Positions 44,056 to 53,005 of a stretch of DNA of 64,000 bases are shown one piece after another; positions within the stretch are counted from its first letter, which is position 1, and each line of letters begins with the position of its first letter. The position numbers and the translations under genes were made by a program. This stretch comes from Bauldia sp. Lineage in GTDB: Bacteria; Pseudomonadota; Alphaproteobacteria; Rhizobiales; Kaistiaceae. Under the pieces are notes generated by a model that saw nothing but the letters and a program-made list of their open reading frames with translations, had not been told where the DNA came from and did no database searches. Location: the NCBI GenBank assembly GCA_026126025.1, contig JAHCJZ010000001.1, positions 62,001 to 126,000 of the forward strand, in the 5' to 3' direction.

Positions 44056-44345
44056 CCACGCGAGCCGAAAAGGGCAGGCTTGGGCTCACCTTCGACAGCT
44101 TCCTCCAGGAGGAGGGGATCGCCGCTGAAACGAAGGAGACGGTTGTCAAACGCGTGATCGCCTGGCAGCTCAGCAAGATCATGGGCGAGCAGAAGATCTC
44201 CAAGGTGGAGATGGCCCGCCGCCTTTCCACGAGCCGCGCGCAGCTCGACCGGCTCCTCGACCCCGACAACGACTCGGTCACCCTCGGCATGCTGACGAGG
44301 GCGGCGAAGGCCGTCGGCCGGACGATCAAGCTCGAACTTGCGTAG
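44052..44345 (+). CDS. HTH antitoxin (HigA/XRE family)
   Basis: A 97-residue protein with an XRE helix-turn-helix: VIAWQLSKIMGEQKISKVEM, ARRLSTSRAQLDRLLDPDND, and SVTLGMLTRAAKAVGRTIKL. This is the common antitoxin partner of HigB/RelE toxins. The start is GTG at 44052, overlapping the toxin remnant stop (GTGA). With the toxin cut down to its tail, the antitoxin appears to be a survivor, perhaps kept as a repressor or protection against related toxins. Confidence 0.8.
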   Translation: MTTRAEKGRLGLTFDSFLQEEGIAAETKETVVKRVIAWQLSKIMGEQKISKVEMARRLSTSRAQLDRLLDPDNDSVTLGMLTRAAKAVGRTIKLELA

Positions 44346-44405
44346 CCGCGCCGCCTGGCGATTGATCTCCCGGTGACCGGCTAGCCTTCCGCCGCGGCGG
44401 ATTGT

Positions 44406-44475
44406 CCCCCTTTCCCCCGCTGCAAACGGCGCGCCACGGCGCGCCGTTTGCATGTTGCGGGGAGGGGCGCTACCG
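44406..44475. repeat. Intergenic hairpin repeat with GGCGCGCC arms
   Basis: A perfect 15-bp stem (TGCAAACGGCGCGCC / GGCGCGCCGTTTGCA, two-base loop, 44421-44452) inside outer CCCCGC/GCGGGG arms and followed by GGAGGGGCGCT, which links it to the repeats at 16485 and 40939. Confidence 0.7.
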
Positions 44476-44539
44476 ACACCTGCCGAACGCCAAAGGGGGT
44501 TCATTTGGGTGGGCTGCCGAACCGGACCGGATTGCGCCG

Positions 44540-45847
44540 ATGCTAGGCGTCGCGACCGAGCACGCCGCTATTCGTCCGCGTTTTGCCGAGCATCCGCTCC
44601 GCAGCTTCGCGCTGAACGAGATTCACGCGCGTCCCTTCCCGGTGATGGCGACGCCGCGGCTGGTGCTGCACTACGCCTTCATGACCGACGCCGTCGGCGC
44701 CGCGCGGTCGCGGGAGGATCTCGCCCGCCGCTGCGACCTGATGAAGGTCGAAGGACCGGTCGGCGAGAACGCCAATCATCACGTCGTGGAGTCCGGTGGC
44801 GTCCGTCTCCGCTGGGAGACGCATTCCGAGTTCACCACCTACACCTGGGATCTCGAGCGGCCGCTCGATGACGGCCCGCTGCCCGACTTCTTCGGCGAGG
44901 GCTTCCAGGCGCCGGGGCCGCTGATGGTGGCGCTGCGGATCGATCTTGTCGAGGACACGCGCCCGACCGAATTGATCCTCCAGTCCCTGGCGCCGGCGTC
45001 GACTGCGGTGTCGGCGCTGCGCGACGGGCGCGCGATCGGCGCGACCGACTTCCAGGTCGGCGACGGAAGGATGACCCGCATCCTCCTCATCGACCGCGGC
45101 CTCTATCCGCAGGAGGTCGGGCCGCTGGTCCAGCGCGTCGTCGAGCTGGAGACCTATCGCACGCTCGCCCTTCTCGGCCTCCCCGAGGCGCGCCGCCTCC
45201 AGCCCGAGGTCTCGCGGATCGAGGCGGGCCTTCGCTCCTGCACCGACCGGATCGGCCATGCGCCGAGCCTTTCCGCCAACCGCCAGCTCCTCGAAGACCT
45301 CACCCAGCTCGCCGCGGAGCTTGAGGCGAGCTCGGCCGCCAGCGCGTTCCGCTTCGGCGCGAGCCGCGCCTATTACGAGATCGTCACGATGCGCCTGACC
45401 GCGCTCCGCGAGGGGACGCTCGACGGCTACACCCGCTGGAGCTCGTTCCTCGAGCGGCGCCTCGCCCCCGCAATGCGGACCTGCCAGACGCTGGAGAACC
45501 GCCAGGCCGACCTGTCGCGGCGCCTCGAGCGCGCGGCGAATCTCCTGCGCACCCGCATCGACGTCGAGCTGGAGCAGCAGAACCGGCAGCTGCTGTCGTC
45601 AATGAACCGCCGCGCGCGGCTGCAGCTGCGCCTCCAGCAATGGGTCGAGGGCTTGTCGGTCGCGGCGGTGAGCTACTACGTCATCGGCCTGATCAACTAC
45701 ATCGCCAAGGGCGTCTACGACTCCGGCGTGAACATCAATCCGGAGCTGGTCACCGCCATCGCGGTCGTCCCGGTCGTTCTCGGCATCTGGATGTTCGTGC
45801 GCTTCATCCGCGCCCGCCACAGCCACGACCCGGACGAGCACGCATGA
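44540..45847 (+). CDS. DUF3422 membrane-anchored protein
   Basis: A 435-residue protein of the alphaproteobacterial DUF3422 family: HPLRSFALNEIHARPFPVM at the start, ESGGVRLRWETHSEFTTYTW, a long coiled-coil part (RRLERAANLLRTRIDVELEQ), and two C-terminal membrane segments (VAAVSYYVIGLINYI and ELVTAIAVVPVVLGIWMFV). Function unknown; the family often resembles EcsC/CorA-like membrane adaptors. Start ATG 44540. The stop overlaps the malate synthase start (ATGA), so the two are coupled. Confidence 0.88.
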   Translation: MLGVATEHAAIRPRFAEHPLRSFALNEIHARPFPVMATPRLVLHYAFMTDAVGAARSREDLARRCDLMKVEGPVGENANHHVVESGGVRLRWETHSEFTTYTWDLERPLDDGPLPDFFGEGFQAPGPLMVALRIDLVEDTRPTELILQSLAPASTAVSALRDGRAIGATDFQVGDGRMTRILLIDRGLYPQEVGPLVQRVVELETYRTLALLGLPEARRLQPEVSRIEAGLRSCTDRIGHAPSLSANRQLLEDLTQLAAELEASSAASAFRFGASRAYYEIVTMRLTALREGTLDGYTRWSSFLERRLAPAMRTCQTLENRQADLSRRLERAANLLRTRIDVELEQQNRQLLSSMNRRARLQLRLQQWVEGLSVAAVSYYVIGLINYIAKGVYDSGVNINPELVTAIAVVPVVLGIWMFVRFIRARHSHDPDEHA

Positions 45848-47430
45848 GCGCCTCGCCAGCCATCGTCGCCGGCCCCGGCGGCCCGCGCCATGACGAGATC
45901 CTGACGCCCGACGCCCTCGCTTTCCTCGGCGCGCTTCACGCGCGCTTCGAGCCGGCGCGGCAGCAATTGCTGGCCCATCGCGATGAGCGTCAGGCCGAGT
46001 TCGACGCCGGCCGCCCGCCGGACTTCCTGCCGGAGACCGCCCACATCCGCGCCGCGGAGTGGACGGTGCCGCCGGTGCCGGCCGAGATCACCGATCGCCG
46101 GGTGGAGATCACCGGCCCGTCCGACCGCAAGATGCTGATCAACGGCCTCAACGCCGGCGCCCGCGTCTGCATGTCGGACTTCGAGGACGCCGTCTCGCCG
46201 ACCTGGACCAACATCGTCGACGGCCAGCTGAACCTCTTCGACCGGTGGCGCGACCGGCTCGACTTCACCGACGCCGCCACCGGCAAGGCGTACAGCGTCG
46301 GCCCCAACCCGGCCGTGCTGATGGTCCGCGCGCGGGGGCTGCATCTCCCGGAGGTACACATCGCCGTCGACGGCGAGGCGATCGCCGGCGGCCTCTTCGA
46401 TCTCGGCGCCTATGTCTTTCACAACGCCGCCGCGATCCTCGCCAAGAGATCGCAGCCCTACGTCTATCTCTCCAAGATCGAGAGCCACCAGGAAGCGCGC
46501 TGGTGGAACGAGGTCCTCTCCTTCATCGAGGCGGCGTGCGGCCTTGCGCCCGGCACGATCAAGGCGACCGTGCTGATCGAGACGATCACCGCCGCCTTCG
46601 AGATCGACGAGATCATCTACGAGCTCCGCGATCACATGGCGGGCGTGAATTGCGGCCGGTGGGACTACATCTTCTCCTTCATCAAGACCTTCCGCGCCCA
46701 CGCGGCGTTCCTGCTGCCCGACCGGTCGCAGCTCAGCATGGACGACGCCTTCCTCGCCGCCTATTCGGAGCTCGCGATCAAGACCTGCCACCGCCGCGGC
46801 ACCTTCGCGATCGGCGGCATGTCCGCCTTCATCCCGGTCCGCAAGGATCCCGAGGCCAACCGGAAGGCGCTCGATGCCGTGCGCGCCGATAAGGAGCGCG
46901 AGGCGCGCATCGGCCATGATGGGACCTGGGTCGCCCATCCCGACCTGGTGCCGGTGGTGATGGAGGTGTTCGACCGGCTGATGCCTGGCCCGAACCAGCT
47001 CGACCGCAACCATGACGACATCGTCATCACCCAGGACCGCCTCCTTGAGGTGCACGACGGAACCCGCAGCCTGGAGGGGCTTCGCGAGAACATCCGCGTC
47101 GGCGTCCAGTATGTCGAGGCGTGGCTGCGCGGCCGCGGCGCCGTCCCGCTCTACAACATGATGGAAGACGCCTCGACCGCCGAGATCAGCCGTGCCCAGA
47201 TCTGGCAGCAGCTGCGCTTCGGCGGGTCGATGACCAGCGGTCAGCGCGCTTCGGTCGCGCTGTTCGAGACGTGCCTTGCCGAGGAGATGGCGCGGGTGAA
47301 GGACGAGATCGGCGAGGAGGCCTTCGCGTCCGGCCGGTTCCGCGAAGCGATCGCGCTCTTCCGCGAGCTCGCGACCGAGAAGGTGATCGAGCCCTTCTTC
47401 ACCGCGAAGGCCTATCCGCTGATCGCCTGA
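45844..47430 (+). CDS. aceB: Malate synthase A
   Basis: A 528-residue enzyme condensing glyoxylate and acetyl-CoA to malate in the glyoxylate shunt. Family A blocks are visible: INGLNAGARVCMSDFEDAVS, the active-site Arg in PAVLMVRARGLHL, IKATVLIETITAAFEIDEII, NCGRWDYIFSFIK, and the C-terminal base Asp in YNMMEDASTAEISRAQIWQ. Isocitrate lyase is not in the window. Translationally coupled to DUF3422. Confidence 0.96.
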   Translation: MSASPAIVAGPGGPRHDEILTPDALAFLGALHARFEPARQQLLAHRDERQAEFDAGRPPDFLPETAHIRAAEWTVPPVPAEITDRRVEITGPSDRKMLINGLNAGARVCMSDFEDAVSPTWTNIVDGQLNLFDRWRDRLDFTDAATGKAYSVGPNPAVLMVRARGLHLPEVHIAVDGEAIAGGLFDLGAYVFHNAAAILAKRSQPYVYLSKIESHQEARWWNEVLSFIEAACGLAPGTIKATVLIETITAAFEIDEIIYELRDHMAGVNCGRWDYIFSFIKTFRAHAAFLLPDRSQLSMDDAFLAAYSELAIKTCHRRGTFAIGGMSAFIPVRKDPEANRKALDAVRADKEREARIGHDGTWVAHPDLVPVVMEVFDRLMPGPNQLDRNHDDIVITQDRLLEVHDGTRSLEGLRENIRVGVQYVEAWLRGRGAVPLYNMMEDASTAEISRAQIWQQLRFGGSMTSGQRASVALFETCLAEEMARVKDEIGEEAFASGRFREAIALFRELATEKVIEPFFTAKAYPLIA

Positions 47431-47508
47431 GCGGGAACCCGGCGGACCTGCCAGAGGCAGTCCCGCCGGGCCCGGGGGTGGAGGGCGATATGGCGCCCGC
47501 ACCGGACT

Positions 47509-48222
47509 CTAGAGGACGATCACCTTCGCCCCGATCGCGACGCGATTGTAGAGATCGATGACGTCCTCGTTGCGCATGCGGATGCACCCCGACGATACGG
47601 CGTGGCCGATCGTCCACGGCGCGTTGGTGCCGTGGATTCGGTAGAGCGTCTCGCCGAGATAGAGGGCGCGGGCGCCGAGCGGATTGTCGGGTCCGCCGGG
47701 CATGCCGCTGGCCCATTGCGCGGCGACCGGGTCGCGCGCCACCATTTCGGGCGGCGGCGTCCAGCGCGGCCATTCCGCCTTGCGGGTGATGACGTTGACG
47801 CCGGACCATTCGAAGCCCTCGCGCCCGACGCCGACGCCGTAGCGGCGCGCCTGGCCGCCATCGATGATGAGGTAGAGGAAGCGGGCGTTGGTATCGATGA
47901 TGATCGTGCCCGGAACCTCGGGCCCGTGATAGGGGACGATCTGCGGCAGGTAGACCGGTTCGAGGTCGGGCGTGCCGGCCGGCGCGACGGGTGGACCGAT
48001 ATACTCCCAGTCCCTGCCATAGGCCTCGCGATAGGTGAGGACGGCGTCCGCCGGTACGAAGATGATCGGCAGCTCTTCCCATTGATCGGGCGTGATCGGG
48101 ATGTGCCAGGGCTGGGTGAGGTCGGGGCTCAGCACCGAGGGCGGGCGGGCGATCGGTCCGGCCGTGGCGGCCGCGCTCACCACGAACGCAGCAAGGACGA
48201 CGGCAAGGCTGAGGATTCTCAT
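47509..48222 (-). CDS. L,D-transpeptidase (YkuD domain)
   Basis: A 237-residue exported enzyme (signal VVLAAFVVSAAATAGP). The YkuD motif HGTNAPWTIGHAVSSGCIRM holds the catalytic His and Cys. Such enzymes make 3-3 crosslinks in peptidoglycan or attach lipoproteins to it. The GTIIIDTNARFLYLIIDGGQ strand pair is the usual domain start. Confidence 0.94.
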   Translation of the reverse strand: MRILSLAVVLAAFVVSAAATAGPIARPPSVLSPDLTQPWHIPITPDQWEELPIIFVPADAVLTYREAYGRDWEYIGPPVAPAGTPDLEPVYLPQIVPYHGPEVPGTIIIDTNARFLYLIIDGGQARRYGVGVGREGFEWSGVNVITRKAEWPRWTPPPEMVARDPVAAQWASGMPGGPDNPLGARALYLGETLYRIHGTNAPWTIGHAVSSGCIRMRNEDVIDLYNRVAIGAKVIVL

Positions 48223-48358
48223 CGACGCAAACCCGACTGGCCAGCTGACGGGCAGCCTAGGGGGCGGAAGGAAGGGAATGGTGAACGGAACTGAGAGGGG
48301 CCGGCGCGGGCCCGTTTACCTGCCGTTATGGTTAGCGAAAGGTTAAGGGAGCAACGGC

Positions 48359-48988
48359 GTGGCGAAACTGGCCGAGGGTCTGATCGTCGATTCGAAGGGG
48401 AGGCCGAGCTGCCGCTGGCACGGCGCGCTCCCCGACTACGAGGCCTATCACGACGCCGAATGGGGCCGGCCGGTCACCGACGACCGGCGGCTGTTCGAGA
48501 AGATATGCCTGGAGGGTTTCCAGTCGGGCCTCTCCTGGCTGACGATCCTGCGCAAGCGGCCGGCGTTTCGCGCGGCGTTTGCCGGGTTCGATATCGAGGC
48601 GGTGGCCGGGTTCGGCGACGCCGATGTCGAGCGGCTGATGCAGGACGCCGGGATCGTCCGCCATCGCGGCAAGATCGCCTCGGTCGTCAACAATGCACGG
48701 CGGGCGATCGAGCTGCGCGACCATGCGGGCTCGCTCGCGGCCTATTTCTGGTCGTTCGAGCCGAAGCCCGGCGCCCGCCCGAAGAAGCTCGACCTCGCGA
48801 CGCTGATGGCGATGCCGAAGACCGAGGAATCGACGGCGCTGTCGAAGGATCTCCGCCGCCGTGGCTGGACGTTCGTCGGCCCGACGACGGTCTACGCCTT
48901 CATGCAGGCGATGGGGCTGGTCAACGACCACCTCGACGGCTGCTGGTGCCGCGCGGAGGTGGAGCGGGAGCGGCGGGCGCGGCGCTAG
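48359..48988 (+). CDS. tag: DNA-3-methyladenine glycosylase I
   Basis: A 209-residue base-excision repair enzyme. Family residues: RWHGALPDYEAYHDAEWGRP (start), FQSGLSWLTILRKRPAFRAA, the MQDAGIVRHRGKIASVVNNA helix, and the C-terminal zinc-site Cys/His in NDHLDGCWCR. It removes 3-methyladenine. Start GTG at 48359 with AAGGGAG seven to eight bases before it. Its stop overlaps the convergent lipoprotein gene by four bases. Confidence 0.94.
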   Translation: MAKLAEGLIVDSKGRPSCRWHGALPDYEAYHDAEWGRPVTDDRRLFEKICLEGFQSGLSWLTILRKRPAFRAAFAGFDIEAVAGFGDADVERLMQDAGIVRHRGKIASVVNNARRAIELRDHAGSLAAYFWSFEPKPGARPKKLDLATLMAMPKTEESTALSKDLRRRGWTFVGPTTVYAFMQAMGLVNDHLDGCWCRAEVERERRARR

Positions 48989-49479
48989 AGCTGGATTGGC
49001 GGCGTGGCGGGGCCGAAGACGCGCTCCAGGAATCCGCGGCGGTCGCGGTCGGACAGCTGGTCGGCCGGTCCCATCTCGCAATAGCCGGCGGGCGGGCGGA
49101 AGATCGGCGCGACGTCCTCGCAGGCCCGCGCGAGCTTCATCGACGGTCCCGTGGGGGTCGGCGTCGTATTCACCGGGATCGCCCGGCTGTTCAGCGGCGC
49201 CATCGTGGCGTCGTTGTCCTCAAGGCCGCCCTGGCCGGAAACGGGGGTAGGCAGCTCGTTGCTGGGCGGGGCCACCAGGCCGGGCCTCGGCTGGTAGTTG
49301 ATGTCCTCGCCCTGGCCGAGGTCGAACACCGCGGTGATGTCGCGGAGGGTCTGCTCCGTCGGCCGCACGCCGGTGCCGTAGGTGATGGTGTCGCATGCGG
49401 CCAGAAGCCCGGCGAGGGACACAACGGCAATCACCGGGGCGATTCGCCCGCGAACGGTCGGTCGGCGGATCATTCCCAC
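48985..49479 (-). CDS. Lipoprotein of unknown function
   Basis: A 164-residue protein with a lipobox (VSLAGLLAACDTITYGTGV; acceptor Cys at residue 29). The rest is Pro/Thr/Asn-rich with no recognised domain; short conserved-looking segments are PTEQTLRDITAVFDLGQGED and the C-terminal DRDRRGFLERVFG. Processed by Lgt and LspA and anchored in the envelope. Start may be ATG 49479 or the second ATG two codons later. Confidence 0.75.
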   Translation of the reverse strand: MGMIRRPTVRGRIAPVIAVVSLAGLLAACDTITYGTGVRPTEQTLRDITAVFDLGQGEDINYQPRPGLVAPPSNELPTPVSGQGGLEDNDATMAPLNSRAIPVNTTPTPTGPSMKLARACEDVAPIFRPPAGYCEMGPADQLSDRDRRGFLERVFGPATPPIQL

Positions 49480-49590
49480 TCCCTTGGCGGCCCGGGGGCG
49501 GCCAGCATGCCGCGTCGGGCGTCGGCTATCGCCGAATTGCGCCGGACTTTAGGCGAAGGCATCTGAGGCGGCAACCAAGCCCCGCCCCGG

Positions 49591-50580
49591 TCAGGCGATG
49601 GCGGCGAGGGCGGCGTCGAGGGGCGTCCCCGGCCCGGCCCCGGCCAGCATTTCGCGGGCGATGGCGGAATCGACATGCATCCGCGCCACGAGCGCCTCGA
49701 CCGATGCGAACCGCTCCTCGCCCCGTATCGGGTCGAAGAAGGTGACGGCGACCCGCTCGCCATAGAGGCTCCCGGCGAAATCGAAGACGTGGACCTCCAG
49801 AAGCGGCGCGGCGCTTTCGAACATCGGCCGCACCCCGTAGCTCGCGACCGCGGCGAGCGGCTGTCCCCCGGCGCGGGTGAGGGTGACGGCGTAGATGCCG
49901 AGCTTGAGGCCGATCGGCGCGTCGAGCGCGAGATTGGCAGTGGGGAAGCCAAGCTCGCGGCCCCGCTTGTCTCCGTCCACCACCACGCCCTCGACGAACC
50001 AGCGATAGCCGAGGAGCACATTGGCGGCCGCGATGTCGCCCGCGGCCAGCGCATCGCGGACCCGGCCGGAGGAGAACGTTGCGCCGCCGGCATCGGCCAC
50101 CGGAGGAATCGCGATCACGTCGAAGCGCCCGGACCGGCGGAGGAGGTCGACATCCCCGCCGCGTCCCCGACCGAAGCGGAAGCCCTCGCCCACGATGACC
50201 GCGCGTGCCTCCAGCCGGTCACCGAGGATGCGAACGGCGAATTCGTCCGCCTCGATGGCGGCAAAGGCGCGATCGAAGTCGACCACCACGACGTTCCCGA
50301 TGCCGAAGGCGCCGAGGACGCGCAGCCTGGCGCGCTCCGCGGTGAGGCGCGGCATCGCCGTCTCGGGGCGGAGCACCGCCCGAGGATGGGGCTCGAAGGT
50401 CAGCACCACGGGGTGCGTGCCGTGCCGCGCCGCCTCGTCGATGGCGGTCCGCAGCAGCGCCTGATGCCCGCGATGCACGCCATCGAAATTGCCGATCGCG
50501 ACCACTCCGCCGCGGAAGCCGGACGGAATCGCAGACGAATCCCCGGCGCCGAGCCGGACGATCTCGGGCAGGCTCGGCAT
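49591..50580 (-). CDS. ribF: Bifunctional riboflavin kinase / FAD synthetase
   Basis: A 329-residue enzyme converting riboflavin to FMN and FAD. The N-terminal nucleotidyltransferase has VVAIGNFDGVHRGHQALL and VIVGEGFRFGRGRGGDVDLL; the C-terminal kinase domain has RGRELGFPTANLAL with the Pro-Thr-Ala-Asn magnesium site and LLEVHVFDFAGSLYGERV. Starts two bases after the HAD gene ends; likely one operon. Confidence 0.95.
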   Translation of the reverse strand: MPSLPEIVRLGAGDSSAIPSGFRGGVVAIGNFDGVHRGHQALLRTAIDEAARHGTHPVVLTFEPHPRAVLRPETAMPRLTAERARLRVLGAFGIGNVVVVDFDRAFAAIEADEFAVRILGDRLEARAVIVGEGFRFGRGRGGDVDLLRRSGRFDVIAIPPVADAGGATFSSGRVRDALAAGDIAAANVLLGYRWFVEGVVVDGDKRGRELGFPTANLALDAPIGLKLGIYAVTLTRAGGQPLAAVASYGVRPMFESAAPLLEVHVFDFAGSLYGERVAVTFFDPIRGEERFASVEALVARMHVDSAIAREMLAGAGPGTPLDAALAAIA

Positions 50581-50582
50581 CG

Positions 50583-51443
50583 TCACCACGAAAGGTGCGG
50601 CATGATCGCGACCGGACGGGCGCCGTGCCGGGCGAAGAAGTCGGGGCCCGCGCTGGCCGCGGCGAGCTCCTCCGCATGGATGCCTGCGACGATGAAGAGC
50701 GAATCGAACCCGGCCTGGTTGGCACCGCGAATGTCGGTCGCGGCGCCGTCGCCGATGGCGAGGACCGCGGCCTTGGGAACTGCGCCGCCGGCGACTTCGG
50801 CGATCTGCTCCATCGCCGCGTCGTAGATCGCCGGATAGGGCTTGCCGATCAGCGTCACCGCGCCGCCGATCTCGCGGTAGCGCACGGCGAGCGCGCCGGC
50901 GCACAGCACCAGCTTGCCGCCGCGCTCCACGACGAGGTCGGGATTGGCGCAGAGCATCGGCAGGCCACGCCGCGCCATCGCCTGGAGGCGGTCCTCATAG
51001 TCCGCGACCGTCTCGACCTCGTCGTCGACGAGACCGGTGCAGACCGAGACCGAAGCGGAATCGATGTCGGAGAGTTCGACCGCAAGCCCCTGATAGAGCG
51101 GGAGATCGCGGTCTGGGCCGAGATGGTGGACCCGGCTGGCACCCATGCGCGTCAGCAGTGTCACCGTCACGTCGCCGGAGGTGACGATCGCGTCATAGGC
51201 GTCGCGGTCGACGCCGATCTCGTCGAGCTGGCGGATCACCGACCAGGCCGGCCGGGGCGCATTGGTGATGAGCACGACATGACGCCCGCCGCGCCGGAAT
51301 GCCCTGAGCGCGCCCACCGCGTCGGCATAGCGCGCGACGCCGTTGTGAACGACGCCCCACACGTCGCAGAGGAGGACGCGGTAGCGGTCCGCGATCTCCG
51401 CCAGTCCGGAGAGCGTCTGCGGGAGAGCAAGGTCGACGGTCAT
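50583..51443 (-). CDS. HAD-superfamily hydrolase, TIGR01459 type
   Basis: A 286-residue class IIA HAD phosphatase. Motif I is LLCDVWGVVHNG (nucleophile Asp), motif II LITNAPRP, the Lys motif IGKPYPAIYDAA, and motif IV AIGDGAATDIRGANQAG. This subgroup is found mainly in alphaproteobacteria next to ribF, as here; a role in flavin dephosphorylation is a reasonable guess but unproven. Confidence 0.9.
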   Translation of the reverse strand: MTVDLALPQTLSGLAEIADRYRVLLCDVWGVVHNGVARYADAVGALRAFRRGGRHVVLITNAPRPAWSVIRQLDEIGVDRDAYDAIVTSGDVTVTLLTRMGASRVHHLGPDRDLPLYQGLAVELSDIDSASVSVCTGLVDDEVETVADYEDRLQAMARRGLPMLCANPDLVVERGGKLVLCAGALAVRYREIGGAVTLIGKPYPAIYDAAMEQIAEVAGGAVPKAAVLAIGDGAATDIRGANQAGFDSLFIVAGIHAEELAAASAGPDFFARHGARPVAIMPHLSW

Positions 51444-51586
51444 CGCGGTCAGCTAAAGGCCGCTCCGCGGGGGGTCAAGCGGGCGCGCCGCGGCATCGTC
51501 GCCGCGCGGGCATACCGTTTGTTTACCGTGTTTGCCGACACTCGCCGCACGCATCGCGCCTCCTGTGAAGCGCGGGCCGGGGTCAC

Positions 51587-52975
51587 ATGCCGACATCCAT
51601 GACGAGCGCGCAACAGCCCGTTTCGGTGCTGATTCTCGACGCCGACCCGGCGCAGCGCCGGATGCTGTCGACGCATCTCGGCGCCGGCCGCCGCTTTCGC
51701 CCGGTCGCCTGCGACTCGCTCGGCGACGCGCTGCAGAAGGCCGCCGGTCCCGACCGCCCGGTGATCATCGCCGATCTCGGCACCGCGGGCGGCCCCTCCG
51801 GCCTCGGCACGCTTGCCGCAACCGGGCGTCCGCTGATCGCGACCAGCGCCGGCGGCTCGCTGAGCCAGGCGGTCGACGCCATGCGCGCCGGCGCCGCCGA
51901 CTTCATCGCCAAGCCCGTCGGCGCCAAGGCGCTGATTGAGCGGCTCGAAGCCGCCATGGCGCGCTGGCAGGATTCCCCGCGCCGCCATGACCCCGCTGCG
52001 GCGAAGCCGGTGCTCGATTTCGAGGGCTTCGTCGGCCGTTCGGCCGCCATGCGCGCGGTGTATCGCCAGATCGAGCAGGTGGCCGCGTCGCGCGCGCCGG
52101 TCTTCCTCACCGGCGAGAGCGGCACCGGCAAGGAGGTCGCCGCGACCGCGATCCACGGGCGCGGCGGCGCGGAGCGCCCCTTCATCGCCATCAATTGCGG
52201 CGCCATCCCGAAGGACCTCGTCGAGAGCGAGGTGTTCGGCCATGTCCGCGGCGCGTTCACCAGCGCCACCGAGGACCGCACCGGCGCGGCCGAGCTCGCC
52301 CATGGCGGCACGCTCTTCCTCGACGAGATCGGCGAGATGCCGCTAGCGCTGCAAGCGAAGCTCCTCCGCTTCATCCAGACCGGCGCCATCACCCGCGTCG
52401 GCGACGCGCGCCCGCGCCAGGTCGATGTCCGCATCCTCTGCGCGACCAATCGCGACCCGGTGGAGGCGGTGCGGAAGGGGCGGTTCCGCGAGGATCTCTT
52501 CTACCGGCTCAACGTGCTGCCGATCCGGCTCCCGGCGCTGCGCGACCGGCCCGACGACATCCATCCGCTGGCGGCCTATTTTCTGTCCCGCACCGCGGCC
52601 GAGGAGGGGAGCGCCGTCGCCGGCTTCGACGCGGAGGCCGCCGCGCTCCTGTCCGCTCAGGCCTGGCCCGGCAATGTGCGCCAGCTCGAGAATGTCGTCC
52701 GTCGCCTCGCCGTGATGGCGGCCGAACCGATCATCGATGCCGCCACCCTCGCCGATGCGCTGTCGGCCTTCGGCGTCGTCGGCCGGGCGGAGGCCGACCC
52801 CGTGCCGCCGCAGGTGCCGCGCCGCGTGCTGCCGTTCCATGAGCAGGAGCGCCGGATCATCGAGGAGGCGCTCGCCGCCTTCGGCGGCAACATCTCCCGC
52901 GCCGCGGCCGCGCTCCAGATCAACCCCTCGACGATCTACCGCAAGCGCCAGGCCTGGGACCGCGCTGCGGGATAG
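51587..52975 (+). CDS. Sigma-54-dependent response regulator
   Basis: A 462-residue NtrC-type activator. The receiver (1-125) has the acid pair Asp18/Asp20, phospho-acceptor Asp63 (IIADLGTAGG) and the conserved Lys in DFIAKPVG. The AAA+ domain has Walker A TGESGTGKE, the sigma-54 loop GAFTSA (residues 222-227) in place of GAFTGA, and Walker B GGTLFLDEIGEMP. The C-terminal Fis helix (FGGNISRAAAALQINPSTIY) binds DNA. No cognate kinase gene is next to it. The Gly-to-Ser change in the loop could weaken sigma-54 contact. Confidence 0.92.
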   Translation: MPTSMTSAQQPVSVLILDADPAQRRMLSTHLGAGRRFRPVACDSLGDALQKAAGPDRPVIIADLGTAGGPSGLGTLAATGRPLIATSAGGSLSQAVDAMRAGAADFIAKPVGAKALIERLEAAMARWQDSPRRHDPAAAKPVLDFEGFVGRSAAMRAVYRQIEQVAASRAPVFLTGESGTGKEVAATAIHGRGGAERPFIAINCGAIPKDLVESEVFGHVRGAFTSATEDRTGAAELAHGGTLFLDEIGEMPLALQAKLLRFIQTGAITRVGDARPRQVDVRILCATNRDPVEAVRKGRFREDLFYRLNVLPIRLPALRDRPDDIHPLAAYFLSRTAAEEGSAVAGFDAEAAALLSAQAWPGNVRQLENVVRRLAVMAAEPIIDAATLADALSAFGVVGRAEADPVPPQVPRRVLPFHEQERRIIEEALAAFGGNISRAAAALQINPSTIYRKRQAWDRAAG

Positions 52976-53005
52976 CGCGCGGTCCCGAGAACCCAAGCCC
53001 TAGCG

